From Pseudomonas iridis (lineage in GTDB: Bacteria; Pseudomonadota; Gammaproteobacteria; Pseudomonadales; Pseudomonadaceae), in contig NZ_JACXXO010000013.1 in the NCBI RefSeq assembly GCF_017980685.1, forward strand, positions 62,001-126,000: a stretch of 64,000 bases of DNA. Reading direction: 5' to 3'. Below the pieces are notes generated by a model. It did no database searches, was not told the DNA's origin, and saw only the letters and a program-made list of their open reading frames with translations. The stretch's first letter is position 1; each line of letters begins with the position of its first letter. The position numbers and the translations under genes were made by a program. Below are positions 15,608 to 24,822 of this stretch, one piece after another.

Positions 15608-18068
15608 GGGCAAACGTCCTCAGCAGATCCGCCGGTTGCGTGCGGTACAGCGAATACAACGGCCACGCCGACGCCAGCAAGGTGGCCAGCAACGCCAACC
15701 CCATCAGTTGCAAAAGCTGCCACGGGAACACGCGCAACGGCAGACGCCAGCCAAACGCCTGCACGTTGATCACCGCGTCCAGACACCACGCCAGCGCAAT
15801 TCCCAGTGGCAGCGCCAACACCAGCGTCAGCACCGCCAGCAACCAGGTCTGACCGAGGTTGAGCAGCATCAATTGGCGCCGTGTCACGCCCAGTGCCCAC
15901 AACGGCGCGAGTTGCCCGAGGCGGCTTTGGCTCTGGGTCAACAGGCTGATAAACAGTGCCACGCCCGCGACCGCCAGGGTCAAGGTGTTCAAAGCCGCCG
16001 TGGCGGCGAAGGTGCGTTCGAACACTTCAACCGACCAGCCCTTGAGCCGCGCCTGATCGACGATGCGGCTGTCATCGAGTTGAAAACGCGCCTGTAATGC
16101 CCTCAGAAATGGCGGAATGTTCTCTGGGTCGATACGCAGATTGAAACGGTTCGGCGTCAACTGCGGCCATCCGCGCAGCAGATGGTTGCTATTGACCAGC
16201 AAATGGCCCTTGGGATTGCCGTAATCGGCATAAATGCCAACGATTCGCGGCGACCACGCGCCATTCGGAGCAGGTATCGTCAGGCGATCACCGGCGCGCA
16301 CCTGCAGGCGGCGGGCGAGTTGCTCGCTGAGCATCACTGCATCATCCGTCGCCAGATGCGCCCATGGATCACCGCCACTGGCATCGAGCAATGGCCAGTG
16401 CTGGCGATAATAAGGATGATCAATCACCCCGTAGACATCTGCCGGCCAGCCTTGCAAGGTGACCGCGACTTGCAAGTTGGGCAGCACCGCCGTCACCAGT
16501 GGCTGCTGTTTCAGCCAAGTGGACATCTCGCGGGCCTGGGCCGGGTTGCTCGGATTGATGTAAAGCTCGGCGCTCAGGCGTTGTTCGAGCCAGTCGTTGA
16601 AAGTCTGGCGAAAACCGGAGGTCATGCTGCCAGCGCCGATGTTGGCCGCCAGCGCCAGAAGCAATGCCATCAGCGCCAGGCTCAGTGCTGGCAATTGTTG
16701 GCGGCAGTCGGCGATAAACCATTGGCCGAGCACCGAACGACTGCGCCCGAGCAGTTGATTCAACACGCCACTCAGCAGCACCGGCAAGGCCAGCGCGGCG
16801 CCGAGCAGCAACCCCGCCATCAGCACAAAACCGCTGGCCAGGCTGTCGCCCCAAAGCAACGCCACCAGCGCAATCACGCCCAACACCAGGGCCAGCCAGC
16901 CCTGACGCCGCAACCAGCGCATGTATTGCTCATGCCAGGCTTGCGGATCTGCCACCGCCAGCAGCGGCAAACGCGCTGCACGAAGCAGGCTGTTGGCACC
17001 GGCCAGCAAGGCGCCGAGCAGGCTCAAACCGATCCCGCTGAACCACCACCAAGGGCTCAGACGCAACTGCCCCGCCACTTCTGCGCCGTACAACCCGCGC
17101 AGGCTGGCGGCGACATCCGGCAGCAACACACTGGCCAGCCAGTAACCGCTGATCACTCCGAACACTCCGCCGATCAGCGCCAGCACACCCAATTCGAAAA
17201 TCAGGCACCCCATCAACATCCGCGCGCTGACCCCGCAGGCACGCAATGTGCGCAGCAGGCCACGCCGTTGCTCCAGCGCCAGACCGATGGCCGCATGCAC
17301 AATGAATAAGCCGACAACAAACGACAGAAAACCCAAGGCATCAAGATTGAGGTGAAAGCTCTCGGTCAGGCGCGCCAGATTGTTTTCCTCGCCACTGCTC
17401 TTGAGCTGCAACTGGCCTTTGAGCGTGGCCGGCAACTCGCCTTGAAAATCCTTGGGCAACAGCAAACGCGAGAGTTGTCCGGGTTGTTCGAGCAGGGTTT
17501 GCGCGACGCCGATGTCGACCAATAACACGCCCGGCGCCATGTCCTTTTGCGCCAGCAACGGCGGCAACGTCTGGCCACTGACCGTTTGCGGCGTAGCGCC
17601 TTCGCGCAGGTTCAGGGCCTGCAGGGTTTCCGGGGAAATCCACGTACTGCCCGGCGGCGTGAAGAATTCGACGACACGCTCGATCGGCATCGCCTGCCCG
17701 GCCACAGCGGAATCGGCTGGCAGCGACACCGGTTCGATGCCCATCAGTTGCAGCCGTTGATTGTCGTGATTCTTGAGGTTCAAGCGTCCATTCAACAGTG
17801 GCGACACCGGCCAGCCCTGGCGCCGCAGGTCGATGAACCATTGTTGGGGGAACGTCGCACCGCTCGGTGTACTGAGGCTGGCTTGCGGTTCGCCGCCGAT
17901 CAGTTGGCTGGCGCGAGCGTAGCTGTCGCGAGCCTGACTGTTCAGCGCCTCAACGCCAGTCAACAGGCTGGTGGCCAGCCACAACCCGGTCAGCACACTG
18001 AAAAACTGCACCGGGTGCCGTCGCCAATGGCTGAGCAGCGCACGCAGGGTTTGCCGGAAGACAATCAC
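15597..18068 (-). CDS. FtsX-type ABC transporter permease (MacB-like, AttFG-like fusion)
   Basis: An 823-residue permease with a GTG start that overlaps the ATPase stop. It has an N-terminal membrane helix (HPVQFFSVLTGLWLATSLLTG), a large extracytoplasmic domain, three helices near residues 245-355, a central group of helices near 390-485, a second extracytoplasmic domain and three final helices near 690-815. This duplicated FtsX layout is that of the mechanotransducing class that moves lipoproteins or peptides from the periplasmic side, not classical import. With the ATPase and the AttH-type lipoprotein it forms a three-gene unit. The substrate is unknown. Confidence 0.88.
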   Translation of the reverse strand: MIVFRQTLRALLSHWRRHPVQFFSVLTGLWLATSLLTGVEALNSQARDSYARASQLIGGEPQASLSTPSGATFPQQWFIDLRRQGWPVSPLLNGRLNLKNHDNQRLQLMGIEPVSLPADSAVAGQAMPIERVVEFFTPPGSTWISPETLQALNLREGATPQTVSGQTLPPLLAQKDMAPGVLLVDIGVAQTLLEQPGQLSRLLLPKDFQGELPATLKGQLQLKSSGEENNLARLTESFHLNLDALGFLSFVVGLFIVHAAIGLALEQRRGLLRTLRACGVSARMLMGCLIFELGVLALIGGVFGVISGYWLASVLLPDVAASLRGLYGAEVAGQLRLSPWWWFSGIGLSLLGALLAGANSLLRAARLPLLAVADPQAWHEQYMRWLRRQGWLALVLGVIALVALLWGDSLASGFVLMAGLLLGAALALPVLLSGVLNQLLGRSRSVLGQWFIADCRQQLPALSLALMALLLALAANIGAGSMTSGFRQTFNDWLEQRLSAELYINPSNPAQAREMSTWLKQQPLVTAVLPNLQVAVTLQGWPADVYGVIDHPYYRQHWPLLDASGGDPWAHLATDDAVMLSEQLARRLQVRAGDRLTIPAPNGAWSPRIVGIYADYGNPKGHLLVNSNHLLRGWPQLTPNRFNLRIDPENIPPFLRALQARFQLDDSRIVDQARLKGWSVEVFERTFAATAALNTLTLAVAGVALFISLLTQSQSRLGQLAPLWALGVTRRQLMLLNLGQTWLLAVLTLVLALPLGIALAWCLDAVINVQAFGWRLPLRVFPWQLLQLMGLALLATLLASAWPLYSLYRTQPADLLRTFAHED

Positions 18069-18718
18069 GTCAAACGTCCGCTGGACAGCACCACTCGCTG
18101 CGCCAACCGCGCCGCCACCCGAGGGCTGTGAGTGACCATCAGCAAGGTCGTCGGCGTGTCGTCGAGCAGTTCCAGCAACAATCGCAGCACTTCGTCACTG
18201 GTCGCTTCATCGAGGCTGCCGGTCGGTTCGTCGGCCAACAGCAGTTTCGGCTGCGAGGCCAGCGCCCGACCCAACGCGACACGCTGCTGCTGACCACCCG
18301 AGAGCTGCTCGGGATAGCGCTTGAGCAAATCGCCCAGGCCCAGACGCTGCACCAGATGCGCCTGCCAACGCGGATCGTGACGCCCGGCCAGGCGCGCCTG
18401 AAACGCCAGATTGTCTTCGACGCGCAAGCTTCCGATCAGGTTGAACTGCTGGAACACCAAGCCGATTTCCGTGCGCCGCCAGTTGGCCAACTGCGCTTCG
18501 TTCATGCTCTCGAGCCGATGCTCGCCGCTGCGAATGCTGCCGCTGTCGACCTTGTCGAGACCGGCGATCAAGTGCAGCAAGGTGCTTTTGCCACTGCCGG
18601 ATTCGCCCATCAACGCCAGACTGCTCCCGGGTTCCAGCGTCAGGTCGACGCCTTGCAGCACGGGTAACGGGCCTTGGGGGGTAAGGTAACTTTTGCAAAC
18701 GTTTTGGATCTGGAGCAT
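18065..18718 (-). CDS. ABC transporter ATP-binding protein (LolD/MacB class)
   Basis: The 217-residue ATPase starts at MLQIQNVCKSYLTPQGPLPV, with AGGTGG just upstream. All nucleotide-binding motifs are present: Walker A GESGSGKST, Q-loop VFQQFNLI, signature LSGGQQQR, Walker B LLLADEPTG and the H-loop in LLMVTHSP. It belongs to the LolD/MacB class that pairs with FtsX-type permeases. It is the first gene of the unit with the permease and AttH-like lipoprotein. Confidence 0.93.
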   Translation of the reverse strand: MLQIQNVCKSYLTPQGPLPVLQGVDLTLEPGSSLALMGESGSGKSTLLHLIAGLDKVDSGSIRSGEHRLESMNEAQLANWRRTEIGLVFQQFNLIGSLRVEDNLAFQARLAGRHDPRWQAHLVQRLGLGDLLKRYPEQLSGGQQQRVALGRALASQPKLLLADEPTGSLDEATSDEVLRLLLELLDDTPTTLLMVTHSPRVAARLAQRVVLSSGRLT

Positions 18719-18796
18719 GCCGCCACCTGATGAGTCAGTGTGGGGCAAGAATAGCGGATGACGGTGACAGACCTGAATCCTGCGTTGAATCACACG

Positions 18797-18896
18797 GCCT
18801 CATCGCAGGCAAGCCAGCTCCCACAGGGTGCGAGGGTGAACGCCATAGTGTGAACACCCTCAATCATTGTGGGAGCTGGCTTGCCAGCGATGAGGC
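18797..18896. repeat. REPIN (paired REP elements)
   Basis: A 29-base arm (18797-18825) and its inverted partner (18868-18896), with the core GCAAGCCAGCTCCCACA, enclose a 42-base loop that itself contains AGGGTG/CACCCT. Only about one unpaired position is seen. It lies between the start of the ABC operon and the end of the next gene. Confidence 0.9.
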
Positions 18897-18916
18897 CAGT
18901 TCTGCCCATATAAAAC

Positions 18917-20614
18917 CTACTGCCCCGCCGCCACACTCGCCGGCGCCTGCGTCGGCGTCACTATGCTGCCCAGATCAATATGTTTCCACTCCGGCTTGGC
19001 CCCCAACCGCGCATTGAAGCGATAGTTGAAGGTGAACTCATCCACCGTCGGCACCGTCAGCGGCTTGCCGTACACCGATTCGATGCCCGCCAGGTCATAC
19101 CCCATCAACTGCAACAGCGTAGGGAAGATGTTGTAGTGACTGGAGCGATCCTTGTTCGCCGCCAACTGCGCCGACCAGTCGAAGGTTTTCAGATCGCGGC
19201 CCTGAATCACCACCAGCGGCACCAGGCCCTCCTCCTCCACCGGGTCCCCGCCGCAATGGGTATTGAGCCCCGGGTTACCGCGTTCGTGCAGATCCTGCCC
19301 GTGATCGGAGGTATAGATCAGCAGTGCATTGTTCAGATTGCCCTTGGCCAATACCCGCGCAAAAAACTCGCCGACGTTCCATAAAACCGTGTTTTTGTAG
19401 GCGTTGCGGTAAAGCACCCAGTCATCCACCTGACCATTGAAACCGTCGCGTTCACCGGTATCGGCGACTTCCGTGAACTGCCCGCGCGGCAGGGTCGGGC
19501 GGTAAGCCATGAAGGCATCCGGGTATTTGTCGTGCACCGGAAAATGCGCGCCGACCTTGTTGATCAGGATCAGCTCGGGCTTGTCGTCGTTGAGCAGCTC
19601 GATCAGCTTCGCGGCGGCGGCCATATCTCGGTCGCGCACGCTGGTGCGGTCGAATTGGACAAACTCGTCGATGTCCTTTATCTCGGCGTCGTTCATCAGG
19701 TTCTGCAGGTTGCCACCGGTACGTTGGGCGTCGATGTACACCGTGCGCAGGCCGGCCTTTTTTGCGTACTGCCAGATCGACGGCAGGGTGCTGTTGATGC
19801 GCATGTAGTCGGCGCGGGTGCCACCGTAGCGCAGGGTGATGTTGGTGTCGGCGCTGCAATTGGCGATGGACGCGGCATAACCGTAATTGAAGATGTCGAC
19901 GCCTGCGTGGGGCTGTTTGAGGTTGCTGTGCACGCCAAATGGCGCGTTGATATCCAGATAATTGCCGGAGATGCTTTCGTCGATGATCAGCACGATGTCG
20001 TGCCCCACCGCTTGCGAACTGCGCGCCAGCGTGACCGGCTCACGCGGGCCGACGGTGTTGTGCAGCGCCTCATAGGCAAACAGGTTCAGATAGGCTAACG
20101 GCGTGTACATGATCGGCAAACCGCGAGCACCCTCGCCCGCGCGCAAAAACAGCACCGCGCTGAGCAGCAGCACGCCACACAACGGCGCCGCCACGCGCAA
20201 CGCGTTCGGCACGATGAGCGAATGGCGCGGCTTGAGACCGATGGCAAACAACAGCAGCAGGCCATTGAGCGCGCTGTGGATGATTGCGTCCCGGTACTGG
20301 TAAGCCGCTTCCTGAATGAAGCCGCCGGAATACACCAGCGAGACAAAATTGCTGTAGCTCAGGTAATCCGCGGTGACCCGGGTATAGATGTCGAAAAACA
20401 CCGCCGAACCAAACATCACCAATGCGAATAGATGTCGAATGAGTGTCTGCCGTATATACGCCGTTAGATATAACGCAAAAGTAAGCGCCAAAAACATCGC
20501 GCCAAAAAGAAGTATAGAAAAACCCAGGCCGATAGCATTTACCCGCTCAATGTAATAAGCGGAGTAAAACAACAAATAGATAATTAAAAGCAGTTCTTTC
20601 GCATATCTGGACAT
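18917..20614 (-). CDS. Membrane-bound sulfatase / phosphoethanolamine-transferase-like enzyme
   Basis: The start MSRYAKELLLIIYLLFYSAY gives 565 residues with about five N-terminal membrane helices and a periplasmic alkaline-phosphatase-fold domain from about residue 200. Fold motifs are DIVLIIDESISGNYL, a candidate nucleophile region ASIANCSADTNITLRYGG, LILINKVGAHFPVH and LLIYTSDHGQDLHERG. These are shared by lipid A phosphoethanolamine transferases, glycerol phosphate transferases and opgE-type enzymes. The gene points away from the exopolysaccharide operon, so the acceptor may be lipid A, a periplasmic glucan or the polymer; none can be chosen from sequence. Confidence 0.82.
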   Translation of the reverse strand: MSRYAKELLLIIYLLFYSAYYIERVNAIGLGFSILLFGAMFLALTFALYLTAYIRQTLIRHLFALVMFGSAVFFDIYTRVTADYLSYSNFVSLVYSGGFIQEAAYQYRDAIIHSALNGLLLLFAIGLKPRHSLIVPNALRVAAPLCGVLLLSAVLFLRAGEGARGLPIMYTPLAYLNLFAYEALHNTVGPREPVTLARSSQAVGHDIVLIIDESISGNYLDINAPFGVHSNLKQPHAGVDIFNYGYAASIANCSADTNITLRYGGTRADYMRINSTLPSIWQYAKKAGLRTVYIDAQRTGGNLQNLMNDAEIKDIDEFVQFDRTSVRDRDMAAAAKLIELLNDDKPELILINKVGAHFPVHDKYPDAFMAYRPTLPRGQFTEVADTGERDGFNGQVDDWVLYRNAYKNTVLWNVGEFFARVLAKGNLNNALLIYTSDHGQDLHERGNPGLNTHCGGDPVEEEGLVPLVVIQGRDLKTFDWSAQLAANKDRSSHYNIFPTLLQLMGYDLAGIESVYGKPLTVPTVDEFTFNYRFNARLGAKPEWKHIDLGSIVTPTQAPASVAAGQ

Positions 20615-21002
20615 GGCGATACCGGTCGTGCAAAAAGGCGGGGAGTCAAAGGTTTGTCGGGTAGAACCTGACACTAGCACCCAGCCATCAAAGCGCAAGA
20701 ATTGACTGATTCTCCGGTAAAGCGTCAAAAAAACGTTGACTCAAATCTGACACACCTTCAGCTCCAGAAGCCTTTAAATGTAAGGCTTACAACCGTTTAT
20801 CGCTTATTCTGAATCTGAACAAATCTGCAAAAAATCAACAAATCCAATCGCAGCAATGACTTGATGGCCAATCGCCAAAAAACCCTCAAGTGTTATACAG
20901 GTGCAACATGTCATTTTGCTGACACGCTTTTCAAACACTGCGCTATACCCCTTCTACGGTCTTCTAAAAACTTCTTCTTTTCGCTCTATCGAGGGTGCGC
21001 AG
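20615..21002 (+). promoter_or_regulatory. Intergenic regulatory region of the exopolysaccharide operon
   Basis: This 388-base gap between divergent genes has no credible gene and is AT-rich at 20770-20890. GTCAA at 20724-20728 and TTGAC at 20736-20740 form an inverted repeat with a 7-base centre, similar to but wider than the FleQ-type GTCAAT-nn-ATTGAC box. A second TTGAC lies at 20702-20706. I cannot assign -35/-10 hexamers with confidence. A long leader before the first gene is likely. Confidence 0.5.
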
Positions 21003-22355
21003 ATGGACGTGAGCGTATTTGGCACGGGCTATGTTGGACTTATACAAGCTGCCGCACTTGCAGATGTCGGACATCGGGTTTTATGCGTTGACATAGACCC
21101 GAAGAAGATTAAACAACTGCAACAAGCGGTGCCGCCCATTAGCGAACCAGGGCTGTCCAGCGCACTTGAAGAAAACATCAAGGCTGCGCGCCTTCTGTTC
21201 AGCACTCAGGCCAGCGACGCGGTCGAACACGCCGAGCTGATTTTCATCGCGGTCGGCACCCCGGCCGATGAAGACGGCTCAGCTGACCTCAGCCATGTGC
21301 TCAACGTTGCCCGGCAGATCGCCGGTTTAATGGAGGCCGATCGTACCCTGATCATCAAATCCACGGTGCCGGTCGGCACCGCCGATCAAGTTCTCGCCAC
21401 CGCCAACAGCGAATTGCTGCGCCGCGGCAGGACCGATTTGAACGTGCGCGTGGTCTCCAACCCCGAATTCCTCAAAGAAGGCAGCGCACTCGCCGATTGC
21501 ATGCGCCCCGACCGGATCATCGTCGGCACCCGCGATGAAGAGGCCCGCGAGCAAATGAGCGAGCTGTACGCGCCGTTCTGCCGCAACCACGAAAAACTCA
21601 TGTTCATGGATAACCGCAGCGCCGAGCTGACCAAATACGCGGCCAACGCGATGCTCGCCACGCGCATCAGCTTCATGAACGAGCTGGCCAACCTCACCGA
21701 GTTGCTGGGCGCCGACATCGAATCAGTACGCAAGGGCATCGGTTCCGACCCGCGCATCGGTTATCACTTTATCTATCCGGGCTGCGGCTTCGGTGGCTCG
21801 TGTTTCCCCAAGGATCTGCGCGCCCTGCTGCACACCGCCGAACACAACGGCATGCCGTTGAAACTGCTGCGCAGCGTCACCGACGTCAACGACAGTCAGC
21901 GGCACATCCTCTTCAGCAAGCTGAAAGCGCAGTTCCCCCAAGGCCTGGCCGGCAAGTCCATCGCGATCTGGGGCCTGGCGTTCAAGCCCAATACCGACGA
22001 CATGCGTGAAGCCCCCAGCCGTTACTTGATGGATGCGTTGTGGGCCGAAGGTGCCAGCGTGCAGGCCTACGACCCGGAAGCCATGTCCGAGTGCCGGCGT
22101 CTCTATGGCTACCGTAACGATTTGCACCTGTGCGCCACCCGTGACGACACGCTGGAAGATGCCGATGCGCTGGTGATCTGCACCGAGTGGAAAAACTTCC
22201 GCGTGGTGGATTTCGAGTGGCTGGCCAGCAAGCTGCGAGCGCGGGTGGTGATTGACGGACGCAACCTTTACAACCCGGAACATCTGGCCGCTGCAGGCCT
22301 GCATTACAGCGGCATCGGCCTGCGCCACATCGCCCCCGAAGGGCTGCGCCCATGA
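21003..22355 (+). CDS. ugd: UDP-glucose 6-dehydrogenase
   Basis: The 450-residue enzyme starts at ATG 21003 (GAGGGTG upstream), directly at the Rossmann motif MDVSVFGTGYVGLIQAAALA. The catalytic cysteine is in GCGFGGSCFPKD, and STVPVGTAD, SNPEFLKEGSA and GLAFKPNTDDMREAPS are all family motifs. It oxidises UDP-glucose twice to UDP-glucuronate, committing the operon to an acidic polymer. It heads a run of tightly coupled genes and overlaps the next by 4 bases. The related GDP-mannose dehydrogenase is less likely given the epimerase that follows. Confidence 0.93.
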   Translation: MDVSVFGTGYVGLIQAAALADVGHRVLCVDIDPKKIKQLQQAVPPISEPGLSSALEENIKAARLLFSTQASDAVEHAELIFIAVGTPADEDGSADLSHVLNVARQIAGLMEADRTLIIKSTVPVGTADQVLATANSELLRRGRTDLNVRVVSNPEFLKEGSALADCMRPDRIIVGTRDEEAREQMSELYAPFCRNHEKLMFMDNRSAELTKYAANAMLATRISFMNELANLTELLGADIESVRKGIGSDPRIGYHFIYPGCGFGGSCFPKDLRALLHTAEHNGMPLKLLRSVTDVNDSQRHILFSKLKAQFPQGLAGKSIAIWGLAFKPNTDDMREAPSRYLMDALWAEGASVQAYDPEAMSECRRLYGYRNDLHLCATRDDTLEDADALVICTEWKNFRVVDFEWLASKLRARVVIDGRNLYNPEHLAAAGLHYSGIGLRHIAPEGLRP

Positions 22356-23389
22356 AAATCCTGGTCACCGGCGCGGCCGGCTTCATTGGTGCCCATTGCG
22401 TTTTGCGGCTGATGCGCGACGGACACACAGTGGTCGGTCTGGATAATTTCAACGCCTACTACGATCCGCAGCTCAAGCACGACCGCGTGCAATGGGTGCG
22501 TGAGCAGGTCGGCGATTTCCAGCTCGCTACGGTTGACCTGGCCGATGCGTCGGCCATCGAAGCGCTGTTCGTCCGGGAATGTCCGCAAGTGGTCATCCAT
22601 CTCGCCGCGCAAGCCGGGGTGCGTTATTCGCTGGAGAATCCACGGGCGTACCTGGACAGCAATCTGCAGGGTTTCCTCAACATTCTGGAGAGCTGCCGGC
22701 AGCATCCGGTGGAGCACCTGATCTACGCCTCGTCGAGTTCGGTGTATGGCGCCAACCAGACCACGCCGTATTCGGTGAAGGACGGCGTCAATCATCCGCT
22801 GTCGCTGTACGCAGCGACCAAGAAAGCCAACGAACTGATGGCTCACAGCTACAGCCACTTGTTTGGCATTCCCTGCACCGGGCTGCGCTTTTTTACCGTG
22901 TACGGGCCGTGGGGCCGGCCGGACATGTCGCCGATCCAGTTCGCCAAGGCGATCAGCGAGGGGCAACCGCTGAAGCTGTTCAACTACGGCGAGCATCAGC
23001 GCGATTTCACCTACATCGACGACATCATCGAAAGCATCGCCCGCCTCATCCCGCAACCGCCACAAGCCAACCCTGAATGGAACCGCGAACAGCCCGACCC
23101 CGCCAGCAGCATGGCGCCGTGGCGGCTGTTCAACATCGGCGGCCAGCACCCGGTGGAATTGAAAACCTACCTGGCGCTGATCGAAAAACACCTCGGTCAA
23201 AAAGCCGTGGTCGAGCTGCTGCCCTTGCAGCCGGGCGACGTCCTCAACACTTGTGCCGAAGCCAGCGATCTGGCCCAGGCCACCGGTTTTCAGCCCCGAA
23301 TAGCGCTGGATGACGGACTCGGGCGCTTCATCGCCTGGTTCCGTGACTACTACCCAACTGCCTATCGCCCACGCGCCGCACGCGGCTGA
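22352..23389 (+). CDS. UDP-glucuronate 4-epimerase-type NAD-dependent epimerase
   Basis: A 345-residue extended short-chain dehydrogenase with the NAD motif GAAGFIGAH, catalytic SSSSVYG and YAATK (YxxxK), and the uronate-epimerase patterns DNFNAYYDPQLK and RFFTVYGPWGRPDMSP. These fit the enzymes that convert UDP-glucuronate to UDP-galacturonate. ATG overlaps the ugd stop (ATGA), so translation is coupled, and the dehydrogenase supplies its substrate. The exact sugar is inferred. Confidence 0.9.
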   Translation: MKILVTGAAGFIGAHCVLRLMRDGHTVVGLDNFNAYYDPQLKHDRVQWVREQVGDFQLATVDLADASAIEALFVRECPQVVIHLAAQAGVRYSLENPRAYLDSNLQGFLNILESCRQHPVEHLIYASSSSVYGANQTTPYSVKDGVNHPLSLYAATKKANELMAHSYSHLFGIPCTGLRFFTVYGPWGRPDMSPIQFAKAISEGQPLKLFNYGEHQRDFTYIDDIIESIARLIPQPPQANPEWNREQPDPASSMAPWRLFNIGGQHPVELKTYLALIEKHLGQKAVVELLPLQPGDVLNTCAEASDLAQATGFQPRIALDDGLGRFIAWFRDYYPTAYRPRAARG

Positions 23390-23407
23390 CCATCAGTGGA
23401 GAACGTT

Positions 23408-24154
23408 ATGACTGGACATGAGAAAGCGATGCCGATGCAGGAACTGCGTCGTGACAAGCGCATAGACCCCGAGCACCGCATGCGCCTCGATGCCGCGATT
23501 CATCGCCAGGGTCGCGGTTGGGTGACTGGCCGTGACGGTGGCCGGCCATGGCAGGTGTCGCGGACCAATCGAATTGTGGCTTGTCTCGGCGCCCTGGCGA
23601 TTCTGTTGGTGTTTTCGCCGCTGTTGATCGGCCTGGCGCTGGCCGTCAAGTTCACCAGCCCGGGGCCGGTGATGTTCGTGCAGAAACGCACCGGTTATCG
23701 CGGGCGCAAATTCGGCATGTACAAATTCCGCACCATGGTTGCCAACGCCGAAGACCTCAAGGAATCGTTGCGCCACCTGAACAAGCACGGGGCCGACGCG
23801 ATTGATTTCAAGATCGACAAGGACCCGAGAATCACCGGCATCGGCGGCTTTCTGCGCCGCACCAGCCTCGACGAACTGCCCAACCTGATCAACGTGATCA
23901 GCGGCGACATGCGTCTGGTCGGCCCCCGTCCGACCTCCTTCAATGCTTACCGCTACAAGGACAATCACCTCGCTCGCTTGAGCATCTATCCCGGAATGAC
24001 CGGCCTGTGGCAGATCTCCGGACGCAGCAACATCGACTTCGACCAGCGCGTTGAGTTGGACCTCAGCTATATCGCCGAGCAGAGCCTTCTGCTTGATCTG
24101 AAGATCCTGTTGAAAACCCCCTTCAAAGTATTCAGCGGCCACGGAGCAAGCTAA
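23408..24154 (+). CDS. Undecaprenyl-phosphate sugar phosphotransferase (initiating enzyme)
   Basis: The 248-residue product has one hydrophobic segment (RIVACLGALAILLVFSPLLI, about residues 56-80) and the bacterial sugar transferase domain: FVQKRTGYRGRKFGMYKFRT, RTSLDELPNLINVISGDM, LVGPRP and GMTGLWQISGRS. It lacks the four extra helices of WcaJ, so it is the short, monotopic class. It links the first sugar phosphate to undecaprenyl phosphate. TGGAG precedes ATG 23408; GTG 23396 is an alternative start. Its stop overlaps the next start. Confidence 0.93.
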   Translation: MTGHEKAMPMQELRRDKRIDPEHRMRLDAAIHRQGRGWVTGRDGGRPWQVSRTNRIVACLGALAILLVFSPLLIGLALAVKFTSPGPVMFVQKRTGYRGRKFGMYKFRTMVANAEDLKESLRHLNKHGADAIDFKIDKDPRITGIGGFLRRTSLDELPNLINVISGDMRLVGPRPTSFNAYRYKDNHLARLSIYPGMTGLWQISGRSNIDFDQRVELDLSYIAEQSLLLDLKILLKTPFKVFSGHGAS

Positions 24155-24801
24155 TGGACGGTTCAACCAATAAAAGCCTGAGCATCGCCAACCCCAGCGA
24201 ATCGAACCTGACCTCGACCGTGCTGGATCTGGATCTGCGGATTCTGTTCCTGACCGCCGCCAACCCCGGCGCCGGCACCACCACCAGCGCGCTGGCACTG
24301 GCCAGTCAACTGGCGCAGATGAGCAGCGGCCAGGTGCTGCTGGTCGACGCCAGCCAATCGGCGAGCAACCTGACCCAGCAGATGAACCTGAGCAAGGAGC
24401 GCGGCCTGCGCGACCTGCTGTTCAACCCGGACAACCCGCCGCTGTTGCAGGACTGCGTGGTGCAGATTTCGAGCCTGCCATTCGACGTGCTGCCCAACGG
24501 CCGGCCGATCCGCACCATGGAACACCTGACCGCCGAGCGCCTGAGCCCGTTGCTCGATCAGTTGGGCAGCCGGTACCGCTTCGTGGTGATCGATGGCGAC
24601 GCGGTGTATTCCGCCGCCGACACGCTGGTCATCAGCACCCAGGTCGATGGCGTGGTGTTCGTGGTTCGCGCCGAAGACACCCGTTGGGAAGTCGCCCAGG
24701 CCGCCGTGCAACGCCTTACCCAGGCCGGGGCAAAAGTGGTCGGCAGCGTGTTCAACCGGCGCAAGTACTACATGCCCAAGTGGCTTTACAAAAATCTGTG
24801 A
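24154..24801 (+). CDS. CpsD/CapB-like P-loop protein with degenerate Walker A
   Basis: The 215-residue protein has the fold of bacterial tyrosine autokinases of polysaccharide systems: ILFLTAANPGAGTTTSALAL at the P-loop, VLLVDASQSASNLTQ (Walker A'), YRFVVIDGDAVYSAADTLVI (Walker B) and a Tyr-containing tail (KYYMPKWLYKNL). The P-loop reads PGAGTTT where kinases have GEGKST, so the lysine that binds ATP phosphates is replaced by Thr. It may be an inactive regulator or use another nucleotide mode. It sits between the initiating transferase and the exporter and would partner the separate Wzz-like protein. Confidence 0.82.
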   Translation: MDGSTNKSLSIANPSESNLTSTVLDLDLRILFLTAANPGAGTTTSALALASQLAQMSSGQVLLVDASQSASNLTQQMNLSKERGLRDLLFNPDNPPLLQDCVVQISSLPFDVLPNGRPIRTMEHLTAERLSPLLDQLGSRYRFVVIDGDAVYSAADTLVISTQVDGVVFVVRAEDTRWEVAQAAVQRLTQAGAKVVGSVFNRRKYYMPKWLYKNL

Positions 24802-24822
24802 GCAACCGCAAAGGATGACGCC

